The notes beneath the pieces are model-generated. The model had not been told where the DNA came from and did no database searches. It worked only from the letters and a program-made list of their open reading frames with translations. A DNA stretch of 64,000 bases from Lindgomyces ingoldianus (lineage: Eukaryota; Ascomycota; Dothideomycetes; Pleosporales; Lindgomycetaceae). Shown here piece after piece: positions 47,791-59,442 of this stretch; the first letter of the stretch is position 1, and every line of letters begins with the position of its first letter. The translations under genes were made by a program, and so were the position numbers. The stretch spans positions 1 through 64,000 of the forward strand of contig NW_022985202.1 in assembly GCF_010093535.1 (NCBI RefSeq), given 5' to 3'.

Positions 47791-48944
47791 GAAGTAGGAA
47801 TATGGGGATGGCTTTGGGAAAAGGGTTGATTGGGTGGATGAGAATGCATAATTTGCGAATTTGGTGCCGTGGATTTGCTTTATTGGCTGGAACGGTCTTT
47901 CCTACTTGATATAAAATTTGGTTTATGCTACTATAATGATAACAGAAGAGGTTTAAGGCCCTCCCAATCTGCTCAGGTTCCAAGGAAACAAGTTAAGCGC
48001 ACGTGCCATTCCCGAAGATACGGATCTGAGTTTTCGTCAGCATTGCATTTCGCCACTGAAGTTGGATCTGAACCCTTTGCCTTTGCCCATGCTTCAAAAT
48101 CATGGACACCTGATGTCTTCCGACCTGGAAAATAACCTTATCCCTAGCTGCGGCAGAACGGCGGGACGAGACCGGGTGACTTCCGTGACTACCGGTGAGT
48201 CGAGTGGAGTGACGCCATTTGGCCTTGTGACTATACCGTATATGGTAATATCCTGGTCTTGAGAGAAGCATGGTTTCAAGAGGGAGATGGAGTGAAGGTT
48301 CTGTAGCTTTGATAGAGATCTGTAACCTATGAAGCATAAGGAGAAGAGGATAGATTCCAAACTTAAGTCCCTTCGGATTCTCCCCTATACACTTTTATCC
48401 TCCCTAGGAATGCTTCAAGTTTCGATTAAACCTTCAGGATTGAGAAATTTTTGTCATGCTACTCATGTTCGCGGACGTTCCCCCGCCACACCCAAAGTCA
48501 GCTGGTTTATCCACCGCCAATGCCCTAGAGTTTCAGCACAATGTAGGTCAGCTGGAAATGCTCTAGGACTTCATTACAGCGGCCATGAGGCGAGAGCGAG
48601 TCTCAAGACCGCCGCATATGAGATGAAATACGTTATTCGCTGTACTTCCCTGCGGTGAACGGCATGTTCTTCACCTCTTGTCCGTATCAAAGGGAAGGCT
48701 GAGGAGACACCGCCTTGCTCGCTATGTGGTGACTTACACCAGCAGGGCCATGGACGTAGCTTGATGTAGCATTCGACGATGGATGTGTGGTGGCGGGTTT
48801 CAATATAAGAAGGTAGGTAGGAATGAAACAGAAGAGCAAACCAAATCCAACATTCGAGTCTCTTCCCTACCTTTCGAGATCAGAACCTCCCATTGAGGAT
48901 CGCATTTCTCACGCATAGCTTGTCTTGTCCTCTTAGTAGCCCAA
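47791..48944. other. Intergenic between the LysM paralogues
   Basis: A TATA-like ATATAAG at 48804-48810 precedes the second LysM gene by about 135 bp. No other gene is supported. Confidence 0.5.
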
Positions 48945-49635
48945 ATGAAGCTACTTGCGCTTGCTGCCCTCTTCGGGCTCGCCGTATGCTTGACGCTCTT
49001 ATGCTATCGATGATAGTCGTGCTTACAGGTCTTAGTCTGCCAGTCCAGCCAAGCGAAGCTGCCCCCCAGTCTCCCCAGGATGCCGACAGACACTGCTCGT
49101 TAAGTCTGGCGACTATTGCCAGTTGCTCGCAGACGAGAATAACCTCACTCTTCAAGAGTTCTATGCCCTAAACCCATCTATCGATACGAACAATTGCCCC
49201 AATCTGATTCTGGGATGTAGCTACTGCGTCAAGGGACCTGGACCTGATCCCAACGGCTGCCCTCCTACTACAGATCCTACATGCACCAGTTGGTACACCG
49301 TTAATGCCGGGGAGTGGTGCCTCGGAGTTGCCAGCGGCCATGGCATCTCTCTGAGTGACTTCTACGCTTGGAACCCTTCCATCCACAATTGGAATTGCGA
49401 TAATATGCTTGCGGGTTGTGCATATTGCGTAGCGAAGAATAACGTCGACGGATGCCCCACGATACACCCTACATGCCCCGGAGTGAATACGAAAGTCTTA
49501 CCTGGCCAGATTTGTTGGGGTCTTGTAAATGGTGATCCAACCAGACTGACAAAGTTCTACCAGCTTAATCCCAGTGTGGATTCGTCGGATTGTCGCAACC
49601 TTCTTGCTGGCTGCACTTACTGCGTACCAAATTGA
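48945..49635 (+). CDS. Secreted protein with three LysM domains (LysM2)
   Basis: Two exons, 48945-48983 and 49036-49635; 52-nt intron; 212 aa. The correct 3' border is the TAG at 49033-49035, not the CAG seven bases earlier, because only it links MKLLALAALFGLA to SASPAKRSC and the LysM frame. Layout equals LysM1: signal peptide, Lys-Arg pair, then three LysM units (SGDYCQLLADENNL..., TVNAGEWCLGVASGHG..., LPGQICWGLVNGDP...), each with an NPS turn and a GC-x-YCV end. Domain count, length, exon plan and spacing show tandem duplication followed by clear divergence. Expected role: extracellular chitin binding. Confidence 0.92.
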
Positions 49636-49935
49636 GCAGTGCATTGAAAATGCTAAGGTTGTTCGGGAGATGTGTAGAGGGATGTTGGTGTTCTAGGAAT
49701 TTATATTCGTTCAAATTGTACAATAAATTGTTTAGTTCTAGGTCATCGTAGAGTCATGTATATCCAAATACTTAGAGTTCATGCTCACCTGTTCCTTGGT
49801 AGAATAAGAAAAAAAAACCCCCCAAGGCGACACAATGCCTACTTAGGAAATACTAAGAATGGGGACAAATATCAGGAACGGCCCCAACGTGCAACCAGGA
49901 GACGCGAAGGCTAAAGAGGACAACAACAGGCATTG

Positions 49936-51649
49936 TCAACCTCGATGAACATGCTTATCCCAAAGACCAGTCCCAGTCTTCTTAGGCCTCGGTCTTCTAT
50001 CAGTGTCCTTGCCTAGAAACTTCAACGGCCCTAATTTCCATTGTGCAGCATCATCTAATGCGGTATCCATCAACCAAGTTGCGAGAAACGTGAATGCTAG
50101 GACGAGTATAGCGCTGACCCAATAGATCCAAAACTTCCCGGCTCCGGGCGCGAATGCTTCCGACATGCTGAATAGACTTGACGTATATGCTAGAGGAATA
50201 AAAAGTAATGCGAGAATGTTCAGGCGCTTAACTCGTTTGGCTTCTTCGAGATTCTGTCGGTTTCCGGCTATGCTTGCGAGACCGGTCATCGCTTGCATGA
50301 GAGTGTCGGCGCGTTGCTTGAGGATCTTCAGACGGAAGTATATGTACTGGAAATCTTTCTGGTCATCCCTCCAGTCAACACGCCGTGGCGATTGGAATTC
50401 GTTGACAGGATAGCCGAGACTCAGAAGTGTGTCCTCGATATCGTCCCGATAGTTACCACAGCGACGGCTAATCGTCTGCAGACTCTTCCATTGATCCTGC
50501 TCTTCGATCCAGGCTGTTGTTAGGCGAAGCTCGAGCGATGGAAGCATGGCTTTTATATAATCGACAAGTTGGAGGTAGTGTGCGGCAACTATTTTCTTGA
50601 GGAAGAAGGACGAGGTTACGGGTTTCTCCCAATCTTTCTCGGAAATCAAATCAGAATGGTTCTCGAGATAATGACAAAGGTCTTGCAACATTGAATGATG
50701 GGGATGATGAGGTTTAGAATGAGCCCGATCTCGATCTGGAGTAGGAAGGAAGTCATTGTATCCGTCCTGAAAGGCAGAATTTGTTATGGAATCGTATTTC
50801 ACTCCGTCGTGATTTGAAAGGTCGTGGAGCTGAGGATCGCAGAGAATGACAACTAGAGTAGACAATTAGAATGTCGGAGGATGGCAAGGTTAGTGTACGT
50901 ACCATCCCAGCCACCACCAGTGGTCTGTCTACACCACCAAGAAATCTTACGACGAAGGATACCTGCGGTGGTTTTCTCTGCGTGCCGTGCGGGCGTCATA
51001 CCAACGTGACGCCCTGTTCTATGACAGAAGAACGGCGAGTTTGGCATCGTTTTGCTAAATTGACGGAGTTCGCAATACTGCAGGTGAAACATCTTTTCCG
51101 GGTCTAGGAGGGATGGTTGAGGCAAAGCGTCGCTCGTGGGGGTGAATCTGTTACTCCAAACGCAAGTACGCTCTTGCCTCTGGAAGAACAATGGCTCCAT
51201 AAAGAAGTGCCCTCCAAGTATCGCCACGTAGTCTTGAGCAAGACCCTCCATTATGTATATTCTTCTCCGGTCGTGCGAATGATTTGTGGTGCCAAGGTGC
51301 CTCCGCAGACCTGATGGGTTCTTAAATTGTTCCTTCGCAAAGTTTGGCTGTCCAGCAGCCGATGCATCTAGAAGAATGACAGTCGCATTCCCGGGCTTTA
51401 GAGGGTGATCCTTGTTGTTAGGATCTGGGTGCTTAAGCCCTGGAATGGAACCAATTAGTGAAGCGATGTATTCCTGATATGGCCCTAAGGAGAGTATAAG
51501 CGTCGCCGAGAAAGGGCTTCATCGTAACAGTAACTACCTTTCTCGCACAACCAAGTGCCAATTTCCTCTTCATTGGTCGAGGATTTCTCCTTCTCCCCAC
51601 CCACTTTTGGAGTCGAATTTGGGGCTTTCGCGCCATTCGCACCAAACAT
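49936..51649 (-). CDS. CorA-like divalent cation transporter, fungal type
   Basis: Three exons: 51649-51538, 51484-50903, 50852-49936; introns of 53 and 50 nt; 536 aa. The ATG at 51649 starts MFGANGAKAP. A long cytosolic domain ends in a charged helix (LKILKQRADTLMQAMTGLASI). Two membrane helices follow: LNILALLFIPLAYTSSLF and FWIYWVSAILVLAFTFLATW. The loop position that holds Gly-Met-Asn in classical CorA reads SLFSMSE here, as in many fungal relatives, so magnesium selectivity cannot be assumed. The family forms pentameric channels. The tail is basic. Confidence 0.85.
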
Positions 51650-52695
51650 CTTGGCCCTTCAAGGGCTAACTCGGAAACAAACCACCGCGACCACCCCAAC
51701 CCCCTGCAAGGCTGAACCTTGAAAGACGACGATCTTGCACTTCAAAAAGACGAATGAGCTCAATAACAGTTAAGGTCTCTCTGGATAGAAACTCGTGCCA
51801 TGTGAGACTTAGAATATCGCGATTCAAGGAGTTCGGGAGGGAAGAGTCGGCAACCTGCAGAGTTGAGGGGAAAGCGGTTTTGAAGCGCCAATGCGGCTCT
51901 GTGAGAGGCTTAGCAATTGGGGGCCGGAGCGCCTGCAGAGCCCGCCACGTCATCCGTGCTCTTCAAATGGTTCGAGGAAAGTGCCTCGTCTTTTTTTGCA
52001 AACATCTTGCTTTTCCTTTGAAGTACGATTTTGTGAAGCCAGGGGACTAACATGAGGTCTCAAGGCGGTTCCGGTGAGAATCCCAACCTTTTCTGTCGAA
52101 GCTGAAGAGGGATACTCAATCTCGAATCTGCCTTGATGTGCTGTGGTCAAAGCGCACCCTTGAACTCAGACGGACAGCCCGGATGTGCCTCGGATGGAGA
52201 CCTCGGGCAGAAAACGGGGGCTTCCTTCGTGGAACAAGTCGCATAAATCACGTGCGCTTATGCTCTAGAATCCGCTAACAGACGGAAAGTTACGCACAGG
52301 TCCTCTGAGGTATGCTGAGTCATACTTCCCACCAATCATAAAGTACTAACTACAGCTCTGTGGCTTTTCTCGTTTAGTCTTACCGGCCGGTCGGTCGAAT
52401 CTCTATCAAAAGTCTTCTTCGACGTGTTGCGCAAGCTTCCTTGTTCCAACTGCCCAGACAAGTTCGACGCCATGTGAAGGGACGGAATTATCCTTACCCT
52501 CATAGTGCAGACCACTAATTGGTTTACTCGTTTATACTTGAACTACTTCGTTTACAGATTCGTAATCCCCTAGGAGCTATGCTATAATCCAGGACTCGTA
52601 TAATGCTGGATGTTTACTCCAACTTCTATAAAGATGAGGTTGATGGAGGCTCATGTTCACTATTGCAAGCTTTGTATTTCTTCTCCACCGTTAAA
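51650..52695. other. Intergenic between divergent CorA-like and beta-lactamase-like genes
   Basis: A minus-strand open frame at 51953-51666 lies just upstream of the CorA-like start but has no supported splice into it. The region probably holds both promoters. Confidence 0.45.
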
Positions 52696-54429
52696 ATGGG
52701 TCGCTTAATTTTTCCCTCAACTTTTCTTACTCTTTTGTTGTCTGTTCCATTTGCTTCATGTTCTTGCCCATTATACGGCCCTGTATTTCCAATCCCGACA
52801 AATCTCGCCAACTCAAATGTCACCCAAGAAGCACTTCAAACCCTTACGGAAGCCATTTCTACTAGCTTCGATGCAGGGAACTCGTCCTACGGTCCCGTAG
52901 ACTCCACCGCTGCCTACGCAATCCAAGTCTTCTCCCTCGATTCCGAGACGGCCTTGTGGGAATACTACCATGACGGGATCACGCTTTCAAACACCACGGG
53001 TGTTCAAAAGCTCGATGGAGATTCCATTTTCCGAATTGGAAGTATATCGAAGCTGATCACTGTCTATCTCATTCTCACCGAACTCGGCGACAGCATTTGG
53101 AGCGACCCGGTCACGAAACATATCCCGGAGCTGCGTAACCGAACTAAAAGTCTAGGAGACTCAGTGAACTACGTGAATTGGGATCAAATCACAATGGGGG
53201 CCCTCGCCGGGCACGTCGCAGGGTTGCCGAGAGATTTCATTGATCTGTTCGGCTTGTATGCAATCCAAGACCCCACGTTTGGCCTTCCCATACTATCACC
53301 CTCGGAATACCCAGCGTGTATTTTGACCGAGACGAATTATACATGCGATCGGGCGGCGTTTTTTGATGCTATCAATGATAGCTACCCTTCCTTTTTGCCG
53401 AATACGAAAGCAACCTATAGTGACACTGGAATCATGCTCCTCGGATACGCCATTTCCAGTATCACAGGCAAACCATTCGAGGATATTTTGAAGACAGCTC
53501 TGATAGATCCTCTTGGCTTGACCGGGACCTCATTCTCCAAACCCGAGGATACAAAGGGCGTGATACCCTTCAACATAACCGCCAGTGAATGGGCCCGAGA
53601 CTTCGGGGCCGCTGCACCCATGGGCGGGCTTTACGCCTCCACAAACGACCTCTCCAAGATCGGACGGTCAATACTGAATTCCACACTCCTGGACCAAAAC
53701 ACCACGCGAGCATGGCTAAAACCAACGGCATTCACCTCCAGTCCTCTCGGCTTCGTGGGCCGGCCTTGGGAAATCTTCCGAGCTGTCGACCTTGGTCCTA
53801 GTAAACGACTCATCGACCTCTATACTAAGTCAGGAGAAATTGGATTGTACCATACGAATCTAATCGTGGTGCCAGACTACAACATCGGCTTTGTAACCGC
53901 AGTTGCGGGCACCGGAGCGCATCTCTTCCTCGACAATCTTATCGTTGACACGCTATTCCCAGCTGTCGAGGCCGTAGCTCGCGAGCAAGCAGCCGCAGCA
54001 TATGTGGGGAAATTCACCGCCCCCAAGGACCTAAATTTAAACTCTAGTGTGACATTTATCACCGATGCTACACTCCCTGGCCTGGGTATATCAGAGTGGG
54101 TGAGCAACGGCACGGATTTCCTAGCTGTGCTTTCTAGTCTCGGTTTTGGCGACATCACACCTGATACTCTGCGCCTGTTGCCTACCAACCTGGAACGAGC
54201 GACGGGAAATGGTACCGAAGTGGCGTGGCGCATGAGCCTCTCTTTCGAGACGCAAAGTGCCAAAAAGGGCCCATTTTCAGCTTGTGATTCGTGGTTTAAC
54301 GTGGATCTTTTGACGCTGGGGAAGTTTGCAATTGATGAATTTATATTCACATTGAGTGGTGATGGGGATGAGAAGGCGGTGAGTGTGGATTTGAGGGCTT
54401 TCAAGGTTGTGTTGGAGAGGGAGGGATGA
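52696..54429 (+). CDS. Secreted serine beta-lactamase-like (class C/PBP-type) protein
   Basis: Single exon. The start chosen is the ATG at 52696, which opens a signal peptide (MGRLIFPSTFLTLLLSVPFA); an earlier in-frame ATG at 52603 would bury it. 577 aa. The catalytic S-x-x-K is SISK, residues 116-119. The Y-x-N motif position reads YSD (241-243), an Asp instead of Asn. A third KTG-like box is not obvious. Many N-glycosylation sites (NSS, NTT, NGT, NST) fit an extracellular protein. Fungal relatives include lovastatin-pathway LovD-like acyltransferases, esterases and lactonases, so hydrolysis of beta-lactams is not implied. Confidence 0.85.
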   Translation: MGRLIFPSTFLTLLLSVPFASCSCPLYGPVFPIPTNLANSNVTQEALQTLTEAISTSFDAGNSSYGPVDSTAAYAIQVFSLDSETALWEYYHDGITLSNTTGVQKLDGDSIFRIGSISKLITVYLILTELGDSIWSDPVTKHIPELRNRTKSLGDSVNYVNWDQITMGALAGHVAGLPRDFIDLFGLYAIQDPTFGLPILSPSEYPACILTETNYTCDRAAFFDAINDSYPSFLPNTKATYSDTGIMLLGYAISSITGKPFEDILKTALIDPLGLTGTSFSKPEDTKGVIPFNITASEWARDFGAAAPMGGLYASTNDLSKIGRSILNSTLLDQNTTRAWLKPTAFTSSPLGFVGRPWEIFRAVDLGPSKRLIDLYTKSGEIGLYHTNLIVVPDYNIGFVTAVAGTGAHLFLDNLIVDTLFPAVEAVAREQAAAAYVGKFTAPKDLNLNSSVTFITDATLPGLGISEWVSNGTDFLAVLSSLGFGDITPDTLRLLPTNLERATGNGTEVAWRMSLSFETQSAKKGPFSACDSWFNVDLLTLGKFAIDEFIFTLSGDGDEKAVSVDLRAFKVVLEREG

Positions 54430-54643
54430 GCAGCAATAATGAACCGTTTGGGAAGGAGTGTATCCAGAAGACTTATCTGCAGCTAACATATCCGAGGGTG
54501 TTAACTATATACACATACCATGTCATTTATACTATCGTGTACTCCACATTTTGATCAGACCACGAGTATCTTGAAATGAGAATATACTTATTATTTTTCC
54601 ACATAAACTCCTACCAATGGCCTATCCATTTCTCCCTTACCCG

Positions 54644-56820
54644 TTACGCGCGATTCTTTATAATATCAGCCGCCTGCTCATCACGTCAGCTACACACTCA
54701 CAAACACATATCACAACCTCAAAAAAAAAACCTTACCTTCTCCGCCACCGCATAAACAGTAGCACTCAAGTGCGCCGCAGGAATGAGCGGAAACAAACCA
54801 GCATCCACCACACTCAACCCCTTGACCCCATACACCTTCAAATCACTCCCAACGACACCACCCAACTCCCTCGGTAACATCGCCGTCGTCCCACAAGCGT
54901 GAAAGCTCGTTGGCGTGGACGTGGACCTCACCCACGCCTCCAACGCGGCTGTATCTGCGTTGGAAACATTTCTACCCGGGCCAGATTCTACCGGACCTAG
55001 GAACGCGAGCTTTGGGGTCGCTATGTACCGGCGGGTGAATTTGATGAATTCCACCGCCTGCTCAACATCGAGGGGGTTGCTGAAGGTGCGCCAATCGACC
55101 ACTACCGGCCCAGTGGGGTCGCTGCTGTTGATGTGGATGGTGCCGCGAGAAAGGGGTTTCTGGAGAAGGATGGATTTAGGACAGATACCAGAAATTGGAG
55201 CTTCATAGACGGCCGAGAAGGGGGAGGAGAATAGGTTCTTCAGGACACGCTTTTGGGCTTTAAGCCCTTCAATGACCTCTGCAGAGGAATTTGGACGGAG
55301 ATATGCGTGAACGGATTGCGCGGCGAGCTTCGAGAGGAAGGAAGTGGGCGAGGAATGTGTGACCGAGAGGGAGAGAAAGGCTACAGCATTGCTCAATGCC
55401 ATGGTGTACGGGCCTTCTACATGTTAGCATACAAATATTAGGATAGAGTAAGTCTTTCAAAGACACCTGTCTTGTTTGCGTTATATTCTGCAAGCGCTTC
55501 CGCTGCAAATGTTGCATTTTCCTTCAGCGTTGTTGGATTTGGATATATGTCTTTCGTAACTGCGCTCATTTGGTCAGACATTTATCCTATCCGGCACAGA
55601 TGCTACTCACAGTTGCAGACGAGATGCGCTTGTGGGTGATCCTGGAAATTTTCGCCTACACCTGGAAGTTCGATTCTCACTTTGATGCCGGCAGTCTCCA
55701 ATACCTTCTTCGAACCAATACCGCTCAACTCGAGAATTTGCGGCGTATGCACTGCTCCTGCTGCTAGAATTGTTTCTCGTGTTGCTGTAACCGTGGACCT
55801 CTGCTCGGGCCGATCCCGCTGGTAGATGACAACACCCTTCACTGCCAAATCCGGCCCTAGGACTAGTTTTTCGGCCCTGTGGCCCACTAGTAGATGATAA
55901 TTTGTTCTTGTCTTGATCGGGTCATAATAACCGTATCGCGCATACGATCTAGTCTGGTTCACCGGGTGTATCGATGACGGCATCCAGAAACGCCCTACCG
56001 CATCACCAAGAGCATGCTCTATAGGGCCAGTGATATTCAGGTCTTCCCAAGCCTCGAACATAATTCCTAGACGAGTTTTTAGAGTGCGCTCTAGGTATTG
56101 AGTATATGGTTTCTCTAGACATACTCTCAGTCTCCCACTGAAAAGGTGGAAAGCTCGCCTGGATTGGTCCTTCCCCATACGCATGCGGGTCCCACGTATA
56201 TCCAAACTTACTCGTAGCCTCATTCCGCGGTGGCGTGAATGTAGAGCTCTTCTTAAAATACGGATAAAGCTCGTTCCATCCCCATCCTGGGTTGCCCAGA
56301 TCTTGCCATGCGTCGTAATCAGCCTTTGCTGCTCGGTCAAACACCATTCCATTGACGGCCGAACTCCCACCAACCGCACATCCAGCAACGTAGGCAGTTG
56401 ATGTCCCTCCAATCTCGGGTTGAGGAACGCTAGTCTCATTGAAGGTGTACCGCCTGCCGCAACCTTTTGTGACACTTAATTGCGGCAACCAGGTGCATGG
56501 TTCGTCAGCAAAGTAGCCGAGTTCTACTACGAGGACAGTCTCTGGTAAGCATTAGCGTCTTTCGGAAAGGCGGAAAGGGGAAAAGATGGGGCGTGATGTC
56601 AGAACACACTCAACGGGTCTTCAGACAAGCGATTTGCGACCACAAGGCCTGATGTACCGCCGCCGACGATGATGTAGTCATACGAATCGGCTAAGTCATG
56701 AACAGAACGTTTGATGAGGGCATGGTTAGCCAGCCGAGGGTTCGCATTAGTTCCCGGGAATAGTGCTGTAAGCTGGATAAGGCTGCAGAATAGGGCTGAA
56801 GTTTGAACTCGAGGTGCCAT
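54644..56820 (-). CDS. Secreted GMC-family FAD oxidoreductase
   Basis: Six exons: 56820-56610, 56541-56125, 56066-55611, 55559-55467, 55416-54737, 54673-54644; introns of 68, 58, 51, 50 and 63 nt; 628 aa. Signal peptide at 1-26, then the FAD motif YIIVGGGTSGLVVANRL. GMC signature 2 reads GAVHTPQILELSGIG. Near the end are HACGTTAMLP and VVDAGLFPLIPAAHLSATVYA with the active-site His pair. The last exon, ten codons, gives the family ending AEKAADIIK; reading straight through instead ends in a poly-Phe stop. The family oxidises alcohols, sugars or aryl alcohols and makes H2O2. Substrate unknown. Confidence 0.92.
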
Positions 56821-58038
56821 GTCAGAATGTGAAGCTTAGCTGGACGGGATGCTTGGTGCGTTAAGAGGCGAACAGCTTCTTTTAATCGCTGTCTTCATCT
56901 CTCTAGGATTGCGCCAATTCCTTAATACCCATGATTGACGGTCCTGCAGCCTTATGTGTATTGCACAACCCTCAGTATTGAGTGCATCCCGGCTATGGGG
57001 CGGGACCTAGATTAGATCGGAGAAATACACATGACATGGCGAAATGGCGAAGTGGTGAGAGACGACGGAGCAATAATGAAGATCGAAACGCCATAAGATG
57101 AAATACAACCAGGATCTTAACAATTGAACTCTATTCAGCATGAAATACTAGAAGATTCAGTCGGCCCACGGCGACAAACAGGATTATCACCAGCCGTGAA
57201 GAAGTTAGGCGAGGTAGGCAGTGGCTGACCGTAAGCGCATATACGGAATATGCGCTGATAGAAAGCGGGGAAGAGGAACGAACTGTTCAATAGAGAGCGA
57301 GCAAGAAATGAGGAGTTCATGGCGGCACTACCCACAGATTTGGAGGAGGCGAATCCCGGTTTGAAAGGTAAAATACCAAGGTACCATTCACCACTTTTAG
57401 CTGGTTGGTCTGCTAGTTCTAGCATCCAGAACGCATATGCGGGTAGAGACATAGGGGTGGACGTAAGCTAGAATTTAGAACGATGTGCGACCAAGCAGAA
57501 GCATCGGTTATATGTATGGAGGACAGAAGTTTGAAAGATAAGGGGGAAAGGGGCTAAGATAAGGCTTCACTTGGCATTTGCTTGGCAAGGTATCGGCTAA
57601 TAGATCAAAGACAGTGGCAGTGCACGCTGACGCCGAAAAAGGGTCCAGGTGGAGAGCTCAAACACATTGCGCGACCACCTGCAGCACCCCCTTTAGCACC
57701 CATTGTTGAAAGTTTGGAAGAAGCGAAGCCGCTGCATTCTCTGTTGCCGTGGCCTTATAGTCCCACGGGCGCAGTAAGGCGAGGATGACTGCGTGGCGGT
57801 GCAGGGCTGGGCAATGCTGCAACTGGTTGTGACAATCAAACTACACGGACTCGGCGTCTCCCCCTGAGTAATGCTGGAACCCCCTAAGCCCCAAGGCTTT
57901 GCCGCAATCCTTCCAAGAGTAATCCTTCAGAATATACACCGTCAACCTTCTCCTTCTTCACCCCCTCCTCTCCGCGGTATGCACATCACCACCACCTTCG
58001 TTTGATTCCTGTCTAGCACAAGGAGCACGACCACCACC
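56821..58038. other. Intergenic between GMC and glycosyltransferase genes
   Basis: Holds the promoter of each gene. The 100 bp before 58039 are pyrimidine-rich (ccttctccttcttcaccc) and lead into a strong CACCACCATGG start context. Confidence 0.5.
57135..57452 (-). CDS. Possible 105-residue protein, unassigned
   Basis: ATG frame MSLPAYAFWMLELADQ... without a signal peptide, domain or recognised relative. It is the only longer ATG frame in this gap, but chance is a fair explanation. Confidence 0.2.
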   Translation of the reverse strand: MSLPAYAFWMLELADQPAKSGEWYLGILPFKPGFASSKSVGSAAMNSSFLARSLLNSSFLFPAFYQRIFRICAYGQPLPTSPNFFTAGDNPVCRRGPTESSSISC

Positions 58039-59118
58039 ATGGCCATCTTACGCGACTTCCGCGGCCTCCGCATCGTCACTGCCGCTGCAATCGCCATCCT
58101 TATCGCCCTCCTCGTCCTCCTCAACCATCGCCTCCCAGAGGGTTTCCATCCCTTGGCCTCGCTGCCAGGCTCGTTGTCCACCCAGCCCACCCATCAAACC
58201 ATAACCCAACACACTAACAGCACCGGCAAGCTCGCTTACGTAACATGGCTGTCGAGCACGCTGGTCGGCCCCGACAGTGAAGACCTCGACAACGACAACT
58301 ACTTCATTGCCACGCGAATCCTCGTCTGGCAACTGCTCCATGCCCCCAAGACTCGTTCTCATGGCATCGATGTCGTCGTCGTAATCACACCTTCCGTATC
58401 CGAATCGCGTCGTAAGCGACTAGAGAAAGACGGCGCCATTGTCAGGCGCGTTGAGTTCGTACATGGTAAGAACGAGGGCTGGATCAACCCCGAACAAGAG
58501 AGATGGAAGGACATCATGACCAAGCTGCGCGTTTGGGAAATGGTCGACTACGAGCGGATGTTGATGTTAGACGGGGATACAATTCTGAACAAGCCCCTAG
58601 ACGATGCTTTCAACGACCCAGGTGCTCAGATAGTGTCTACCCTGCCTGTTGGGCACGCAGAGTCTAGGCGGAAGGGCGATGAGCCGGACCTCCCGTCTCA
58701 ATACCTCCTCGCTAGCGTCGGCGAGACCAAGAATTACAATCACACTTGGCCGCCCACCAAGCCCACGGACTTCGAACGACCTGACTACTTCTGCGCCGGC
58801 TTCTTTTTGCTCTCGCCATCCCTGGAGCTGTTCAAGTACTATACTGCTCTCCTCGACATCAAGAATCGTTTTGACACGAGGTACATGGAACAGAGCTTAC
58901 TGAATTATGCCCATCGACCGGATGGACCCATGCCTTGGAAGGAGGTCGACTACAAGTGGAATGTTCGCCACGTGAATGAGAGGGATGTGGAGAAGGGCCT
59001 CGTCAGTATGCACGAGAAGTGGTGGCTGCTTCCATGGAGTGGAAGCACCAAGCTGAGGGACGAGTTCCTCAAAATACGGTGGGAAATGGAAGGATGGTAT
59101 ATGGAGAGAAACAGGTAG
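58039..59118 (+). CDS. GT8-type glycosyltransferase (glycogenin-like), type II membrane protein
   Basis: Single exon, 359 aa. A short cytosolic head is followed by one membrane anchor (about residues 13-30) and a lumenal domain. Features include WLSSTLVG near the start of the fold, YERMLMLDGDTIL with the metal-binding D178-x-D180, FCAGFFLLSP, and DTRYMEQSLLNY. Related fungal enzymes transfer sugars from nucleotide donors in the Golgi, for example in glycan or glucuronic acid attachment. The donor cannot be named from sequence. Confidence 0.88.
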   Translation: MAILRDFRGLRIVTAAAIAILIALLVLLNHRLPEGFHPLASLPGSLSTQPTHQTITQHTNSTGKLAYVTWLSSTLVGPDSEDLDNDNYFIATRILVWQLLHAPKTRSHGIDVVVVITPSVSESRRKRLEKDGAIVRRVEFVHGKNEGWINPEQERWKDIMTKLRVWEMVDYERMLMLDGDTILNKPLDDAFNDPGAQIVSTLPVGHAESRRKGDEPDLPSQYLLASVGETKNYNHTWPPTKPTDFERPDYFCAGFFLLSPSLELFKYYTALLDIKNRFDTRYMEQSLLNYAHRPDGPMPWKEVDYKWNVRHVNERDVEKGLVSMHEKWWLLPWSGSTKLRDEFLKIRWEMEGWYMERNR

Positions 59119-59442
59119 TCGCGCTTCAGATTTGGATTACATCTATACGGCAGTGCAAACGGAGTACGGTAGAGTGCTATTCAGAACTATTTCGAAGGCA
59201 ATTGGTACAAAAGTTTTAATAGCTTTTGAAGATGGATCGCTTTTTACATAATATTTTCACTGTTATATAATGTACTAAAACAGCAATGGGAATACGGTGT
59301 TACTCTCCATATAAGCACTTTACTTAGACACTCGCTACCCTGCCTGTAATGATGGCCCACATTTGCGGGCGTATTCTAAAGCTGTAGGGCCTCTACCCCA
59401 GGAGCCATTTCTATACTCTCCTACGGACCAGGATTGCCTAAA
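59119..59442. other. Intergenic, convergent 3' ends
   Basis: AT-rich stretch between the glycosyltransferase stop and the end of CCH1. No feature recognised. Confidence 0.5.

Noticed and set aside
49029..49035. 3' border of the LysM2 intron at 49028 (CAG)
   Set aside because: It puts the second exon out of the LysM frame; the TAG at 49035 keeps it.
52603..52695. Earlier ATG for the beta-lactamase-like gene
   Set aside because: It would place 31 polar residues before a clear signal peptide.
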